From Nitrosospira lacus (GTDB lineage: Bacteria; Pseudomonadota; Gammaproteobacteria; Burkholderiales; Nitrosomonadaceae), in assembly GCF_000355765.4 (NCBI RefSeq), contig NZ_CP021106.3, forward strand, positions 1,397,137 to 1,461,136: DNA of 64,000 bases, in the 5' to 3' direction. The notes beneath the pieces are model-generated. The model did not search any database. It was not told where the DNA came from and saw nothing but the letters and a program-made list of their open reading frames with translations. The position numbers and the translations under genes are program-made. This document shows, piece after piece, positions 33,287-43,395 of this stretch (position 1 is the stretch's first letter; the number at the start of each line of letters is the position of its first letter).

Positions 33287-33982
33287 TCATACCGTTCTTT
33301 TTACCATCATGTTCTTGATCTTGCCAATCGCGCGGGTCGGATTCAATCCTTTGGGGCACACGTCCACGCAATTCATGATGGAGTGGCAGCGAAACAGGCG
33401 ATACGGATCTTCAAGGTTATCCAGCCGCTCGGCGGTGGCCTGGTCGCGGCTATCAGCGAGGAAGCGATATGCCTGCAACAGCCCCGCCGGACCCACGAAT
33501 TTGTCAGGGTTCCACCAGAATGAAGGGCATGCGGTGGAGCAGCATGCGCACAGGATGCACTCATACAGCCCATCCAGCTCCGCCCTTTCTTCGGGCGATT
33601 GAAGCCGCTCGGTTTCCGGCGGCGGATCGTTGTTGATGAGGTAAGGCTTGATGGAATGGTATTGCTTGAAGAATTGCGTCATGTCCACAATCAGGTCGCG
33701 TATCACCGGCAATCCTGGCAGCGGGCGTAATTCCACCGGTTCCTTCAATCCGGCGACTGGCGTGATACACGCCAATCCATTGCGGCCATTGATGTTCATC
33801 CCATCCGATCCGCATACTCCTTCCCGGCAGGAGCGGCGCAGGCTCAAGCTGTCATCCACGGATTTGATGCGTACCAGGGCATCAAGCAGCATTTTGTCGG
33901 CTGGCTCCAGCGCAATGTCGTAATCCTGCATATAAGGCTTTTCATCCTTGTCGGGATCGAAGCGGTAGATCGAGAATCTCAT
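33287..33982 (-). CDS. sdhB: Succinate dehydrogenase iron-sulfur subunit
   Basis: SdhB (231 residues) carries electrons from FAD to quinone. An N-terminal ferredoxin domain has CREGVCGSDGMNINGRNGLAC-type cysteines for the 2Fe-2S cluster (about residues 59-79). The C-terminal domain has CILCACCSTACPSFW for 4Fe-4S and CHSIMNCVDVCPKGLNP for 3Fe-4S. All cluster ligands are visible. It is cut off from sdhA by 4.5 kb carrying zwf, glgP and a repeat, so it probably has its own promoter or depends on read-through. Confidence 0.97.
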   Translation of the reverse strand: MRFSIYRFDPDKDEKPYMQDYDIALEPADKMLLDALVRIKSVDDSLSLRRSCREGVCGSDGMNINGRNGLACITPVAGLKEPVELRPLPGLPVIRDLIVDMTQFFKQYHSIKPYLINNDPPPETERLQSPEERAELDGLYECILCACCSTACPSFWWNPDKFVGPAGLLQAYRFLADSRDQATAERLDNLEDPYRLFRCHSIMNCVDVCPKGLNPTRAIGKIKNMMVKRTV

Positions 33983-34049
33983 GGCTGATTCCTTTATATA
34001 TCCATCGTATATCGGCTGGCGGGCATGTTATGGGGAATACGGGATTCAA

Positions 34050-34259
34050 TTAACCTAAATCCGGTGGTTGACCGCTCATTTATTATCTTATCAGTATGAT
34101 TAATAACAATGTTTTTTGAACTTTCATCTGTAATGGTTTTTACGGCGCATGGCAGCATTGCAATTCCTTGGAATGAAGTGCTATTCCGCGTCGTTGCGCC
34201 TTGCCTCGCACCCCAAAAACCACACACTACGTCCCGTCCAACTACCGGATCTGGGTTAA
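34050..34259. repeat. Dispersed intergenic repeat, copy 2 (between glgP and sdhB), with terminal inverted repeats
   Basis: The 210-bp element is bounded by TTAACCTAAATCCGGTGGTT (34050-34069) and the inverted CAACTACCGGATCTGGGTTAA (34239-34259), differing at a few bases. The interior shares many blocks with 20147-20389. It has no coding frame. The size, ends and intergenic position suggest a MITE-like element. The surrounding gap (33983-34304) contains nothing else recognisable. Confidence 0.8.
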
Positions 34260-34304
34260 AGGCGGTAACCATACCTCGATCCACCCGGGGATAGCTGCGG
34301 TTTG

Positions 34305-36806
34305 CTAGCCAATTTCAGCCCCCATACTGCGGGCCGTTAGCGGCTCCGCATCCCATATCTGGCTGGCATACTGCATAATGGTACGGTCACTGGAAAATTT
34401 ACTCATATTGGCGACATTCAGGATCGCCTTGCGTACCCACTCCTCCTCATCCTGGTAAGCAACCTCAACCTTTTTCTGGCAATCCATATAAGATGCATAA
34501 TCCGCCAGCAGCAGATATTGATCGCCATGCTGTAAAAGCGTATCCACGATAGGTTTAAAGCGATCCGGCTCTTCCGGAGAGAAAAACCCCGAGCCGATCA
34601 TATCCAGCGCCGCTCGTAATTCCGGGTTGGCATGGTAGAAATCCCAAGGTTGATAACCCTTCGCTTTCGTCTCGGCGACTTGCGCCGCTGTGAGGCCGAA
34701 TATGAAAATGTTGTCCTCTCCAACTTCGCCGCCGATTTCAATATTGGCGCCATCCAGGGTGCCAATCGTGAGCGCGCCGTTCAATGCCAGCTTCATGTTT
34801 CCCGTGCCGGAAGCCTCTGTGCCCGCGGTGGAAATCTGTTCCGAGAGATCCGCTGCCGGAATCATCTCTTCCGCGGCCGATACGTCGTAATTGGGCATGA
34901 ACACCACTTTCAAATGGCGGGATGCCTGCGGATCATTATTCACGATGTCGGCGATATCGTTAATAAGTTTGATGATGAGCTTGGCCTTGACATAACCGGG
35001 CGCCGCCTTGCCACCAAAAATTACGGTACGCGAAACGTACTTCGCGTCCGGGTTATTGCGAATGCGGTTATACAGGGTCACCACATGCAGCACGTTAAGC
35101 AGCTGCCGCTTGTATTCGTGGATCCGCTTGATCTGCACATCGAACAGCGAATCCGCACTGACATCAATGTTGAGCTTTTGCTTCAGCAGGGCAACCAATC
35201 GCTCCTTATCCCCACGCTTCACAGCGGCGAACTCCCTGCGAAAGGACGCGTCATCGGCAAGGGGAATCAATCGCTTCAGCTGGCTCAAGTCCTTGACCCA
35301 GCCGGAACCGATGCGCGAAGTAATGAGGTCGGCTAAACGCCGGTTGGCCTGATTCAGCCAGCGGCGTGGTGTGATGCCATTGGTTATATTGATGATTTTA
35401 CCGGGGAAAAACCGGTCGAAGTCCGAGAATATGGTCTGCTTCATCAGTTCGGTATGAATTTGCGCGACTCCGTTTACCTTGTGGCTGCCGATGATGGCCA
35501 GGTGGGCCATGCGGATCCGTTTTTCTCCCCCCTCATCTATGATGGACATGCGGCGCACTATCCCGGTATCGCCGGGGTATCGGTGCATCACATCTTTCAA
35601 AAATCGCCGGTTGATTTCATAAATGATTTGCAAATGGCGCGGCAGGACATTCTCGAACAGGGCAACCGTCCATGTTTCGAGGGCTTCGGGCATCAGCGTG
35701 TGATTGGTATAGGCAAAAGTGCGGGTGGTGATGTCCCACGCTTTTTCCCAATCCAGATGGTGCAAATCCACCAGTATGCGCATCAGTTCGGCGATGGCGA
35801 TGGCGGGATGCGTGTCGTTCAACTGGATGGCGACCTTGTCGGGGAGGGCATCGAAATTGCTCCGATACTTGTTGTAGCGATAGAGGATGTCATGCAATGA
35901 AGCACATACGAAGAAATATTGCTGTTTCAGGCGCAGCTCGCGCCCCATTGTGGTCGTGTCGTCGGGGTACAGCACCTTGGACAGGTTTTCGGAAGCGTTC
36001 TTATCCTCCACCGCCTTGACATAATTGCCCTCGTTGAAGTAATGCAATTCGAAATCGCGCGTAGCCTTCGCAGACCAGAGGCGCATGTTGTTGACCGTGT
36101 GGGTGCCATAGCCCGGAATAGGGGTGTCGAAAGCCATGGCCATCACGTCGTCGGTGTCTATCCAGTGATAGTGCGCCACGCCTTTCTCATCCGGGTATTG
36201 AACTACGCGGCCGTGAAATTTAACCTGATATAACACCTCCGGACGGGGAAATTCCCAGGGGTTGCCATAGCGCAACCAGTTATCCGGATGCTCGACCTGC
36301 CTGCCATCCTCGATGCGCTGGGCAAACATGCCATATTCATAACGGATGCCATAGCCGTAGCCAGGAAGGTCGAGTGTCGCCATGGAATCGAGGAAGCAGG
36401 CGGCAAGCCGCCCCAGACCGCCATTTCCAAGCGCAGCATCCGGTTCTATTTCACGCACATTGTCCAGATTGATTCCCAACTCATTAAGCGCTTCGCGGAA
36501 TTGCTGGTCAAAACCCAGATTGTGCACGCTATTCATCAGCGTGCGTCCCATCAAAAACTCCAGTGAAAAATAGTAGACGCGCTTTACATCATTGATGTAA
36601 TAACTGCGCATGGTGTCCATCCAGCGGTCGATCAGGCGGTTGCGCACCAGATACGCCGCGGCGAAGAACCTGTCGCGATCGGTCGCGGTAATGGTGTCTT
36701 TGCCGACCGAATAGGTCAGGCAGTTGGCAAGAGACTGCTTGATCGAGTCTACATCTAAACCGATTTTTTCATGCTCAAAAATAGATTTTTGCAAAGAATC
36801 ATCCAT
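34305..36806 (-). CDS. glgP: Glycogen/maltodextrin phosphorylase
   Basis: The enzyme (833 residues) releases glucose-1-phosphate from storage glucan. It contains YYFSLEFLMGRTL near residue 80, GNGGLGRLAACFLDSMATL near 128, and the PLP-binding C-terminal EASGTGNMKLALNGALTIGT, whose lysine forms the Schiff base. Length is normal. It follows zwf by 31 bp, which links glycogen breakdown to the oxidative pentose phosphate route. The pair sits between sdhA and sdhB. Confidence 0.97.
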   Translation of the reverse strand: MDDSLQKSIFEHEKIGLDVDSIKQSLANCLTYSVGKDTITATDRDRFFAAAYLVRNRLIDRWMDTMRSYYINDVKRVYYFSLEFLMGRTLMNSVHNLGFDQQFREALNELGINLDNVREIEPDAALGNGGLGRLAACFLDSMATLDLPGYGYGIRYEYGMFAQRIEDGRQVEHPDNWLRYGNPWEFPRPEVLYQVKFHGRVVQYPDEKGVAHYHWIDTDDVMAMAFDTPIPGYGTHTVNNMRLWSAKATRDFELHYFNEGNYVKAVEDKNASENLSKVLYPDDTTTMGRELRLKQQYFFVCASLHDILYRYNKYRSNFDALPDKVAIQLNDTHPAIAIAELMRILVDLHHLDWEKAWDITTRTFAYTNHTLMPEALETWTVALFENVLPRHLQIIYEINRRFLKDVMHRYPGDTGIVRRMSIIDEGGEKRIRMAHLAIIGSHKVNGVAQIHTELMKQTIFSDFDRFFPGKIINITNGITPRRWLNQANRRLADLITSRIGSGWVKDLSQLKRLIPLADDASFRREFAAVKRGDKERLVALLKQKLNIDVSADSLFDVQIKRIHEYKRQLLNVLHVVTLYNRIRNNPDAKYVSRTVIFGGKAAPGYVKAKLIIKLINDIADIVNNDPQASRHLKVVFMPNYDVSAAEEMIPAADLSEQISTAGTEASGTGNMKLALNGALTIGTLDGANIEIGGEVGEDNIFIFGLTAAQVAETKAKGYQPWDFYHANPELRAALDMIGSGFFSPEEPDRFKPIVDTLLQHGDQYLLLADYASYMDCQKKVEVAYQDEEEWVRKAILNVANMSKFSSDRTIMQYASQIWDAEPLTARSMGAEIG

Positions 36807-36837
36807 GAATTATCCCGCCAAATTTATGAAACGGTGA

Positions 36838-38343
36838 TCAATATGCCTGCAAATCAGCGCCTTCCGGATCCAGGGAATGACGCCAGAACTGGCCGTCACC
36901 ATCAAACAGGCGATAGGTACCGCGCGGCCCCCAGGTACCGGCCTGATAGCCATTGATAAAATCGCGTTCCATTGCCCATACCTTGATAATGGGATCCACG
37001 GCGCGCCAGGCCCATTCCACTTCATCGATGCGCAGAAACAGTGAATGGTCGCCTTGCATCACATCCAGCAGCAATCCTTCGTAGGCGTCATAATCCTCTT
37101 CGCTGGCCTTGCGATAGGTCGCGTCTAGGCTGAGGGTGCGTGTATGCAAGTCCAGTCCCGGCACCTTGACTTGAATTTCCATTTTCAGGCAGTCGTTGGG
37201 CTGAATGCCCAGCATGATCCAGTTCGGATGCGGCGATTCGCGATGCGCATGCCGCAGCAAGTCCTGGGGCGGGTTTTTGAAGCGGATGCAGATTGCCGAA
37301 CTATTTTCCGCCATGCGCTTGCCGGTATGCAGATAGAAGGGCACACCCGCCCAGCGCCAGTTGTCGATAAACAGTTTCAGCGCCGCATAGGTTTCGGTGG
37401 AACTATCCGGTGCCACGCCCGCCTCATCCAGATACCCCGGAACGGCCTTGCCACCGATCATGCCGCTGGTGTATTGACCGCGAAACGCATGGGCATGCAC
37501 CGAATTTTGCGTGATGGGCCGTATCGCCTTCAGTACTTTTACCTTCTCGTCCCGCAAGTGCTCGGCGGCCAATGATACCGGCGGCTCCATCGCCACCAAA
37601 GCGAGCAGTTGGAGCAAATGGCTCTGTATCATATCCCGCAGCGCACCCGCTCCCTCATAGTAATCGGCGCGTCCGTCAACACCCAGGGTTTCGGAATGGG
37701 TGATCTGCACGTGATCAATATAATGATTGTTCCACAATGGTTCCAGCAATATATTGGCGAAGCGGAATACCATCACGTTCTGCACCGTGCCTTTACCGAG
37801 ATAGTGGTCGATCCGGTAAATTTGCGGCTCGTTCAAGTGGCGGTACAGGCTACCCTGAAGGGTTTGCGCACTTAACAAGTCGTAACCGAAAGGTTTTTCG
37901 ATTACCACGCGGCACCAGCCCTTTTCCTGCTGGAGCAAGCCTATCACGCCCAGTTTGTCGATGATTGCAGGAAACGCCGACGGACGCACCGCCATATAAA
38001 ATATGGTGTTAGGGGGGAATCCCGGCGTCTCTTCCAATATTTTCTTTAATTTCAGATAGGCATCGCTGCTGCCTGGAGGATTGGGATGGTAATGCAGGCG
38101 TGTACGAAAACGCTCGAGTGCCTGTTCGTCGAGCCCTGTGGTAAATTTGGAGCGGAGCATGCTGACGACTTCCGAGATCCACTGCTCGCTGGTCCATGGC
38201 TCCAGGCTACACCCAAGTATCGCCATTTTTTCCGGCAACCGCCCGGCGGCTTCAAGCCGGAACAGCGCGGGGATCAATTTACGCCGCGCCAAATCTCCGC
38301 TTGCCCCGAAAATCACAGCAACACATGGCTCGATAGCTTGCAT
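36838..38343 (-). CDS. zwf: Glucose-6-phosphate 1-dehydrogenase
   Basis: This 501-residue enzyme feeds glucose-6-phosphate into the oxidative pentose phosphate pathway and makes NADPH. The N-terminal nucleotide-binding motif is FGASGDLARRKLIPALF (about residues 12-28), and the substrate-binding signature is RIDHYLGKGTVQN (about 177-189). The order zwf-glgP suggests use of stored glycogen. It starts 99 bp after the sdhA stop on the same strand. Confidence 0.97.
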   Translation of the reverse strand: MQAIEPCVAVIFGASGDLARRKLIPALFRLEAAGRLPEKMAILGCSLEPWTSEQWISEVVSMLRSKFTTGLDEQALERFRTRLHYHPNPPGSSDAYLKLKKILEETPGFPPNTIFYMAVRPSAFPAIIDKLGVIGLLQQEKGWCRVVIEKPFGYDLLSAQTLQGSLYRHLNEPQIYRIDHYLGKGTVQNVMVFRFANILLEPLWNNHYIDHVQITHSETLGVDGRADYYEGAGALRDMIQSHLLQLLALVAMEPPVSLAAEHLRDEKVKVLKAIRPITQNSVHAHAFRGQYTSGMIGGKAVPGYLDEAGVAPDSSTETYAALKLFIDNWRWAGVPFYLHTGKRMAENSSAICIRFKNPPQDLLRHAHRESPHPNWIMLGIQPNDCLKMEIQVKVPGLDLHTRTLSLDATYRKASEEDYDAYEGLLLDVMQGDHSLFLRIDEVEWAWRAVDPIIKVWAMERDFINGYQAGTWGPRGTYRLFDGDGQFWRHSLDPEGADLQAY

Positions 38344-38442
38344 TCCTTTTTTCCCCCGTGTCTGGCGCGTGCCGATATATCCGGCTTTTGGATTCTATAT
38401 ATTCCTGACTGAAGATTTTCTCATTAATATGAGATCTTCCCG

Positions 38443-40206
38443 TTAATATGTCCTCGCCTTGGGCGGGAACGATTCCACCGTCAACGGTTTCAACCGGACC
38501 GGCTTGTAGTCCAGCCGCCGTCCTCCGCTAAAAAATAAAGTGTGCTTGAGCCACTTGTCGTCGTCCCGCGCTGGAAAATCGTCACGGGCATGGGCACCGC
38601 GGCTTTCGGTGCGCGCTTCGGCCGACACCATGGTGGCCACCGCCACTTCCACAAGGTTGTCGAGTTCCAGTGCTTCCACGCGGGCGGTATTGAAGACTCT
38701 GCTCTTATCCTTGATCCCGGTGTGCCTGGCCCGTTCCGCCACTTCTTCAATTTTTGACACACCCTGCTTGAGCATTTCCGCGAAACGGAACACGCCGCAG
38801 TGCGCCTGCATGGTTTTACGTAACGCATCACCCACTTGCGCCACGCTTTCGCCATCCTTCTGGCCATCCAGCCGAGCCAGCCGGGCCAGTGATTGATCGG
38901 TGGCATCCGCCGGTAATTGCTTGTGATGAGGATTCTTTTTCAGCTCTTCGATAATCTGGTTGCCCGCCGCTCGCCCGAACACCACGATATCGAGCAGTGA
39001 ATTGGTTCCCAGGCGATTGCCGCCATGCACGGAAACGCAAGCGCATTCGCCTACCGCATAAAAACCTTGCACCACTTCCTCAGGCCCGGTTTTGTAGGGC
39101 GCCACCACCTGCCCGTAGTAATTGGTGGGGATGCCTCCCATCATGTAGTGCGCGGTAGGCGCCACCGGAATCGGATCATGGATGGGGTCGGCGTGCGCAA
39201 ATTTCATGGCAATTTCACGAATGCCCGGCAGCCGTGTCTTGATCACGTCCGCGCCCAGATGATCGAGCTTCAGCAGCAGATGGTCGGCATCCCTGCCACA
39301 TCCGCGTCCTTCCTTGATTTCCGTGGTCAGGGCGCGCGATACGACATCACGGCTGGCCAGATCCTTGGCGTGGGGCGCGTAGCGTTCCATGAAGCGCTCG
39401 CCATCCTTGTTGAGCAGGTAGCCGCCTTCGCCGCGCACCGCCTCGCTGATGAGTACGCCGACTCCATACACGCCGGTAGGATGGAATTGCCAGAATTCCA
39501 TATCTTCCAGAGGTATACCGGCCCGTGCCGCCATGCCCAGACCATCGCCGGTATTGATGAATGCATTGGTGCTGGCTTGGAATATGCGCGCGCCGCCGCC
39601 GGTGGCGAACAGCGTGGCTCGTGCCTGCAGCGCCATGACTTCGCCGGTTTCCATGTCCAGTGCCGTTATACCGCACACTTCGCCGTCTTCATCCCGGATC
39701 AGATCCAATCCCATCCATTCGACAAAAAATTGAGTGTTGGCGCGCACGTTGCGTTGGTATAGCGTGTGCAGCATCGCGTGACCGGTGCGATCCGCCGCCG
39801 CACACGAGCGCGTTGCCTGCGCGCCGCCAAAGTTCTGCGATTGGCCGCCGAAGGGACGCTGGTAAATTTTGCCGTTCTCCAGCCGATCGAACGGCATGCC
39901 ATAATGCTCCAATTCATACACCACCTCGCTCGCCTGGCGGCACATGAATTCGATGGCATCCTGGTCGCCGAGATAATCGGATCCTTTCACCGTGTCGTAC
40001 ATGTGCCAGTGCCAGTTATCCTCGGTGACATTTCCGAGTGCTGCGGCAATGCCGCCCTGCGCGGCCACCGTGTGGGATCGGGTAGGAAATACCTTGGACA
40101 ATACCGCCACCTTGAGTCCCGCTTCCGATAGCTGCAAAGCGGCGCGCATGCCCGCACCCCCGGCGCCGACGATCACCGCATCGAATTTTCTCTTGGCTAT
40201 CGCCAT
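38443..40206 (-). CDS. sdhA: Succinate dehydrogenase flavoprotein subunit
   Basis: SdhA (587 residues) oxidises succinate to fumarate. FAD-binding [17 protein letters not shown] (about residues 9-25) and the histidine for covalent FAD in [18 protein letters not shown] (about 42-59) are present, as is the catalytic arginine region [22 protein letters not shown] at 40206 overlaps the sdhD stop by ten bases and gives the normal start; a frame from 40224 is longer without support. The sdh order is broken after this gene. Confidence 0.97.
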   Translation of the reverse strand: MAIAKRKFDAVIVGAGGAGMRAALQLSEAGLKVAVLSKVFPTRSHTVAAQGGIAAALGNVTEDNWHWHMYDTVKGSDYLGDQDAIEFMCRQASEVVYELEHYGMPFDRLENGKIYQRPFGGQSQNFGGAQATRSCAAADRTGHAMLHTLYQRNVRANTQFFVEWMGLDLIRDEDGEVCGITALDMETGEVMALQARATLFATGGGARIFQASTNAFINTGDGLGMAARAGIPLEDMEFWQFHPTGVYGVGVLISEAVRGEGGYLLNKDGERFMERYAPHAKDLASRDVVSRALTTEIKEGRGCGRDADHLLLKLDHLGADVIKTRLPGIREIAMKFAHADPIHDPIPVAPTAHYMMGGIPTNYYGQVVAPYKTGPEEVVQGFYAVGECACVSVHGGNRLGTNSLLDIVVFGRAAGNQIIEELKKNPHHKQLPADATDQSLARLARLDGQKDGESVAQVGDALRKTMQAHCGVFRFAEMLKQGVSKIEEVAERARHTGIKDKSRVFNTARVEALELDNLVEVAVATMVSAEARTESRGAHARDDFPARDDDKWLKHTLFFSGGRRLDYKPVRLKPLTVESFPPKARTY

Positions 40207-40559
40207 GCCAACTCCAGAGCCCACAGGATTTCTGCGGACCAGACGGTATAAAATAACAGGGATAATATGACCAGTATCTGCAACGTCAGGCGCATGCCGG
40301 TGGCGTGGACATAGTCCATCAGGATATTACGCATGCCGACCCAGGCATGCCAGAACAGACTGACAAGAAACAGGAAAGAGGCAATACGCATCCATCGGCC
40401 ACTGAGCAGCGATTTCCACATGGCGTAATCATGTGGCGGCGAAATCAGCAGTGCAATGGCCAGACACAGGACAAAGACGACCATCACTACGGCGGTCACG
40501 CGCTGTGCCAGCCAGTCCCGCAGACCGTAATGGGCACCGGTGACGATACGCTTCACCAT
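40197..40559 (-). CDS. sdhD: Succinate dehydrogenase membrane anchor subunit D
   Basis: SdhD (120 residues) anchors the complex and helps bind haem b and quinone. It begins [20 protein letters not shown], then has three hydrophobic helices (about residues 23-43, 61-82 and 92-113). [15 protein letters not shown] contains the likely haem-ligand histidine. A frame from 40706 is longer but covers sdhC in another frame. Start and stop overlap sdhC (7 bp) and sdhA (10 bp). Confidence 0.94.
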   Translation of the reverse strand: MVKRIVTGAHYGLRDWLAQRVTAVVMVVFVLCLAIALLISPPHDYAMWKSLLSGRWMRIASFLFLVSLFWHAWVGMRNILMDYVHATGMRLTLQILVILSLLFYTVWSAEILWALELAWR

Positions 40560-40966
40560 ATCAACGGCGAGATCAGCAAGGTGAGAATGATGCCCGCGGC
40601 CAGCACCATCTTGCTGGTTAAACGCGCTTGCTCCAGCTCCCCGCCATAATGCAGATCCAGCGCGAGAAAACGAATACCCGCGCAGAGATGATGCAGGAAG
40701 AACCACAGGAAGAGTGTCAGCGCGCCTTTGGACAAAGAACTGGCCAGGAGAGACTGGAATTGGGCGTAGCCTTGAGGAGAGCTCAGCGTCATCTCCAGGC
40801 CGTAAAGGAGGAGAGGGATTCCCGGGAAAAATAGTAGCGCGCCGCTTATGCGGTGCAGAACAGAAATCACAGCCGGAAGCGGCTGCCTGATTTCCATCAG
40901 ATTAAGAAACTTGGGACGTATTCTTTGCAATTTTTTTGCTTCCAAGACGCCGCGCTCATCATCCAC
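40553..40966 (-). CDS. sdhC: Succinate dehydrogenase cytochrome b556 subunit C
   Basis: SdhC (about 137 residues) is the other haem-bearing anchor. RPKFLNLMEIRQPLPAVISVLHRISGALLF is the conserved first part (split here only to name it; about residues 17-46), and HHLCAGIRFLALDLH holds the haem ligand histidine. Three membrane helices are visible. The start is uncertain: GTG at 40966 opens the frame, and TTG at 40945 is an alternative that gives a more usual N-terminus. Confidence 0.93.
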   Translation of the reverse strand: MDDERGVLEAKKLQRIRPKFLNLMEIRQPLPAVISVLHRISGALLFFPGIPLLLYGLEMTLSSPQGYAQFQSLLASSLSKGALTLFLWFFLHHLCAGIRFLALDLHYGGELEQARLTSKMVLAAGIILTLLISPLIW

Positions 40967-41087
40967 CGACTTAGTGTAGACCGTTATACTGAGCGATACA
41001 ATATGAGTATGCCTGCAAGTAAACCCTACTATAAATACGGTTTAAGGCTGGATTTCAGTTCAGGACGAACTTTGATTGTTGCCTAAA

Positions 41088-41116
41088 TTGACAGCAGGGT
41101 GGAATGTTTTTATAGT
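41088..41116 (+). promoter_or_regulatory. Sigma-70-type promoter toward mdh
   Basis: Consensus TTGACA (41088-41093), exactly 17 bp, then TATAGT (41111-41116). It reads through the repeat element into mdh-prpB-prpC with a leader of about 355 nt. Confidence 0.65.
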
Positions 41117-41136
41117 CCGGTGCGTTGGGCATATAC

Positions 41137-41300
41137 TAACCCGGATGTTTCATGAATTGACGCGCGTCCTCGCTGGTTTTTCGTTTCGTATGGAAATTTT
41201 GTTCAATGGGCGTATGAATAAGTACGCCTTTTCAAAAAATCTCCTTGCAAAACAAAAACTCTGCGCGATCACCAAGCGAATTTATGAAACATCCGGGTTA
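41137..41300. repeat. MITE-like element with 22-bp inverted ends
   Basis: TAACCCGGATGTTTCATGAA(TT) at 41137-41158 is matched in inverted orientation by AATTTATGAAACATCCGGGT(TA) at 41279-41300, with one mismatch. The 120-bp interior has no real coding frame. It differs from the other repeat family in this window in ends and interior. Confidence 0.75.
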
Positions 41301-41478
41301 AAGGGATCTTCTGCGTCGCGTTGAGTATCACGTTTGGGATGGGTTAGGTCGGAATCGAATTGCCTGCGGGTGATTGTCGTGTTCTGATTTTTGCTCATTC
41401 TTCGACAATCGTGCCGGGCGCATGGGAAATTAACTCGGAAAATTTCTTGTACCGGCAGTTTCCTACAGGAGCGCAAGA

Positions 41479-42462
41479 ATGAAGCCCCCCATTCGTATCG
41501 CCGTCACGGGCGCCGCCGGCCAGATCGGCTACAGTTTGCTGTTTCGCATCGCCGCAGGCGACATGCTTGGCAACGATCAGCCTGTTTTTCTGCAATTGCT
41601 CGACATACCCAGGTTGCTGCCTTCGCTCAAGGGAGTAATGATGGAACTGGAGGACTGCGCATTCCCGCTACTGGCTGGCGTAATCGCCACGGATGATCCC
41701 AACACCGCTTTCCGTGACATTAGCATCGCGATGCTGGTGGGCGCCCGTCCACGCGGCAAGGGCATGGAGCGTAAAGACCTGCTGGAAGCGAATGGGGCGA
41801 TATTTACCACCCAGGGCAGGGCACTGGATGAAGTAGCCCGCCGTGATGTCAAGGTTCTGATAGTGGGCAATCCCGCCAATACCAATGCTTACATCGCGAT
41901 GAAAAACGCTCCCGGCCTGAAGCCGGAAAACTTCTCGGCAATGATGCGGCTGGACCACAATCGCGCCCTGTCGCAAATTGCCGCTAAAGTCGGGCAACCG
42001 GTTTCCAGCATCAGAAAAGTAATCATCTGGGGTAATCACTCCGCTACACAATATCCCGACCTGAATCATGCCGAGACTGACGGCAACAAAATCTCCCTTC
42101 TTATCAACGATCCTGCATGGATAGAAGACTATTTCATCCCCACCGTACAAAAACGCGGTGCAGTGGTAATCGAAGCGCGCGGCTCGTCAAGTGCCGCCAG
42201 CGCGGCGAATGCCGCCATCAATCATGTTCGTGACTGGGTTTTGGGTACGCGGGAAAATGACTGGATATCCATGGGAATACCATCGGATGGCAGCTATGGC
42301 ATTCCCGAGGGCGTTATCTACGGCTATCCGGTAACCTGCCGGGATGGGGTCTACCGAATCGTCCCTGACCTGGAGATAAGCGAATTCAGCCAAGCGAAAA
42401 TGCAGGCGACCTACGGGGAATTGGTGGAAGAGCGGGACTCTGTCAAACATCTGCTTGGATAA
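41479..42462 (+). CDS. mdh: Malate dehydrogenase
   Basis: The enzyme (327 residues) interconverts malate and oxaloacetate. The N-terminal NAD motif is [21 protein letters not shown] (spread over residues 6-26), [10 protein letters not shown] follows, and the catalytic histidine lies in [14 protein letters not shown] (about 185). This is the lactate-dehydrogenase-like group with a K/R-rich mobile loop [16 protein letters not shown] follows TACAGGAGCGCAAG. prpB and prpC follow in the same direction; 33 bp separate mdh from prpB. Confidence 0.97.
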   Translation: MKPPIRIAVTGAAGQIGYSLLFRIAAGDMLGNDQPVFLQLLDIPRLLPSLKGVMMELEDCAFPLLAGVIATDDPNTAFRDISIAMLVGARPRGKGMERKDLLEANGAIFTTQGRALDEVARRDVKVLIVGNPANTNAYIAMKNAPGLKPENFSAMMRLDHNRALSQIAAKVGQPVSSIRKVIIWGNHSATQYPDLNHAETDGNKISLLINDPAWIEDYFIPTVQKRGAVVIEARGSSSAASAANAAINHVRDWVLGTRENDWISMGIPSDGSYGIPEGVIYGYPVTCRDGVYRIVPDLEISEFSQAKMQATYGELVEERDSVKHLLG

Positions 42463-42495
42463 CTGTACTCGACGGTTTAATATTTTGCCGCTTCC

Positions 42496-43395
42496 ATGAT
42501 CGCCTCCGCCGGTTTCCGTTTCCGTGCCGCAATTGCCGCCGAGAAGCCTCTGCAAGTGGCGGGCTGTGTCAACGCGTATGCCGCACGCATGGCGGATCGT
42601 ACCGGCTTCAGAGCGATTTATCTTTCCGGCGCTGGGGTGGCGGCAGGTTCCCTGGGTCTTCCCGATCTCGCGATTTCGACGCTCGATGATGTGTTGACAG
42701 ATGTGCGCCGTATCACGGATATCACTGATCTGCCATTACTGGTGGATGCGGACACCGGCTTTGGAAGCAGTGCCTTTAATATCGCTCGCACGGTGAAATC
42801 GCTGATCAAATCCGGAGCAGCGGCGATGCATCTCGAGGATCAGGTGCAGGCCAAACGCTGCGGTCACCGTCCGGGTAAAGCCATTGTCAGCCAAGAGGAA
42901 ATGGTAGATCGCATCAAGGCCGCTGTGGATGCCAGAACCGATCCTGATTTTGTTGTGATGGCGCGGACAGATGCGCTGGCGGTCGAAGGACTGCAAGCCG
43001 CCATAGACCGCGTAAGTTTATATGTGGAGGCGGGCGCCGATATGGTTTTTCCCGAAGCCGTCACTGAACTGGATATTTACCGGCAGTTCGCGGCAGCAGT
43101 GCAGGTTCCGATCCTGGCTAACATCACCGAATTCGGTTTAACGCCTCTTTTTACAATCGAGGAACTGGCCGGCGCGAACGTTTCCCTGGTGCTTTACCCG
43201 CTGTCCGCATTTCGGGCGATGAACGCCGCTGCCCTTAATGTGTACCGGACCATACGCCAGGAGGGCTCGCAGAAAAATGTGATCGATACCATGCAGACCC
43301 GGGCTGAGCTCTACGAGTTTCTCGATTACCATGCCTACGAAGAGAAGCTGAATAGTTTGTTTCTCGAATCTTTCAAAAAATCCGAAAATGAGTGA
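42496..43395 (+). CDS. prpB: 2-Methylisocitrate lyase
   Basis: PrpB (299 residues) splits 2-methylisocitrate into pyruvate and succinate in propionate breakdown. [18 protein letters not shown] (about residues 86-103) and the catalytic [18 protein letters not shown] (about 118-135) are typical of the isocitrate-lyase/PEP-mutase superfamily, and KRCGHR points to PrpB. The gene overlaps prpC by eight bases. No prpD or acnD follows, so the cycle would need an aconitase and dehydratase encoded elsewhere. Confidence 0.92.
   Translation: MIASAGFRFRAAIAAEKPLQVAGCVNAYAARMADRTGFRAIYLSGAGVAAGSLGLPDLAISTLDDVLTDVRRITDITDLPLLVDADTGFGSSAFNIARTVKSLIKSGAAAMHLEDQVQAKRCGHRPGKAIVSQEEMVDRIKAAVDARTDPDFVVMARTDALAVEGLQAAIDRVSLYVEAGADMVFPEAVTELDIYRQFAAAVQVPILANITEFGLTPLFTIEELAGANVSLVLYPLSAFRAMNAAALNVYRTIRQEGSQKNVIDTMQTRAELYEFLDYHAYEEKLNSLFLESFKKSENE

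Larger units (their letters stand above)
40967..41478. promoter_or_regulatory. 512-bp divergent control region between sdhC and mdh
   Basis: It contains a good plus-strand promoter (41088-41116) and a 164-bp element with inverted ends (41137-41300), then a leader of about 180 bp to mdh. Short frames crossing the region (41076-41324 plus, 41282-41476 minus) look spurious. No convincing promoter for sdhC was found on the minus strand, although TATAAC occurs about 30 bp before its start. Confidence 0.6.

Noticed and set aside
41137..41300. Treating this element as a third copy of the 20.1/34.0 kb repeat
   Set aside because: Both contain CCGG near their ends, but the ends and interiors do not align.
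41076..41324. 82-residue plus-strand frame over the 41.1 kb element
   Set aside because: It spans the inverted ends of the repeat and has no ribosome site; it is most likely a by-product of the element.
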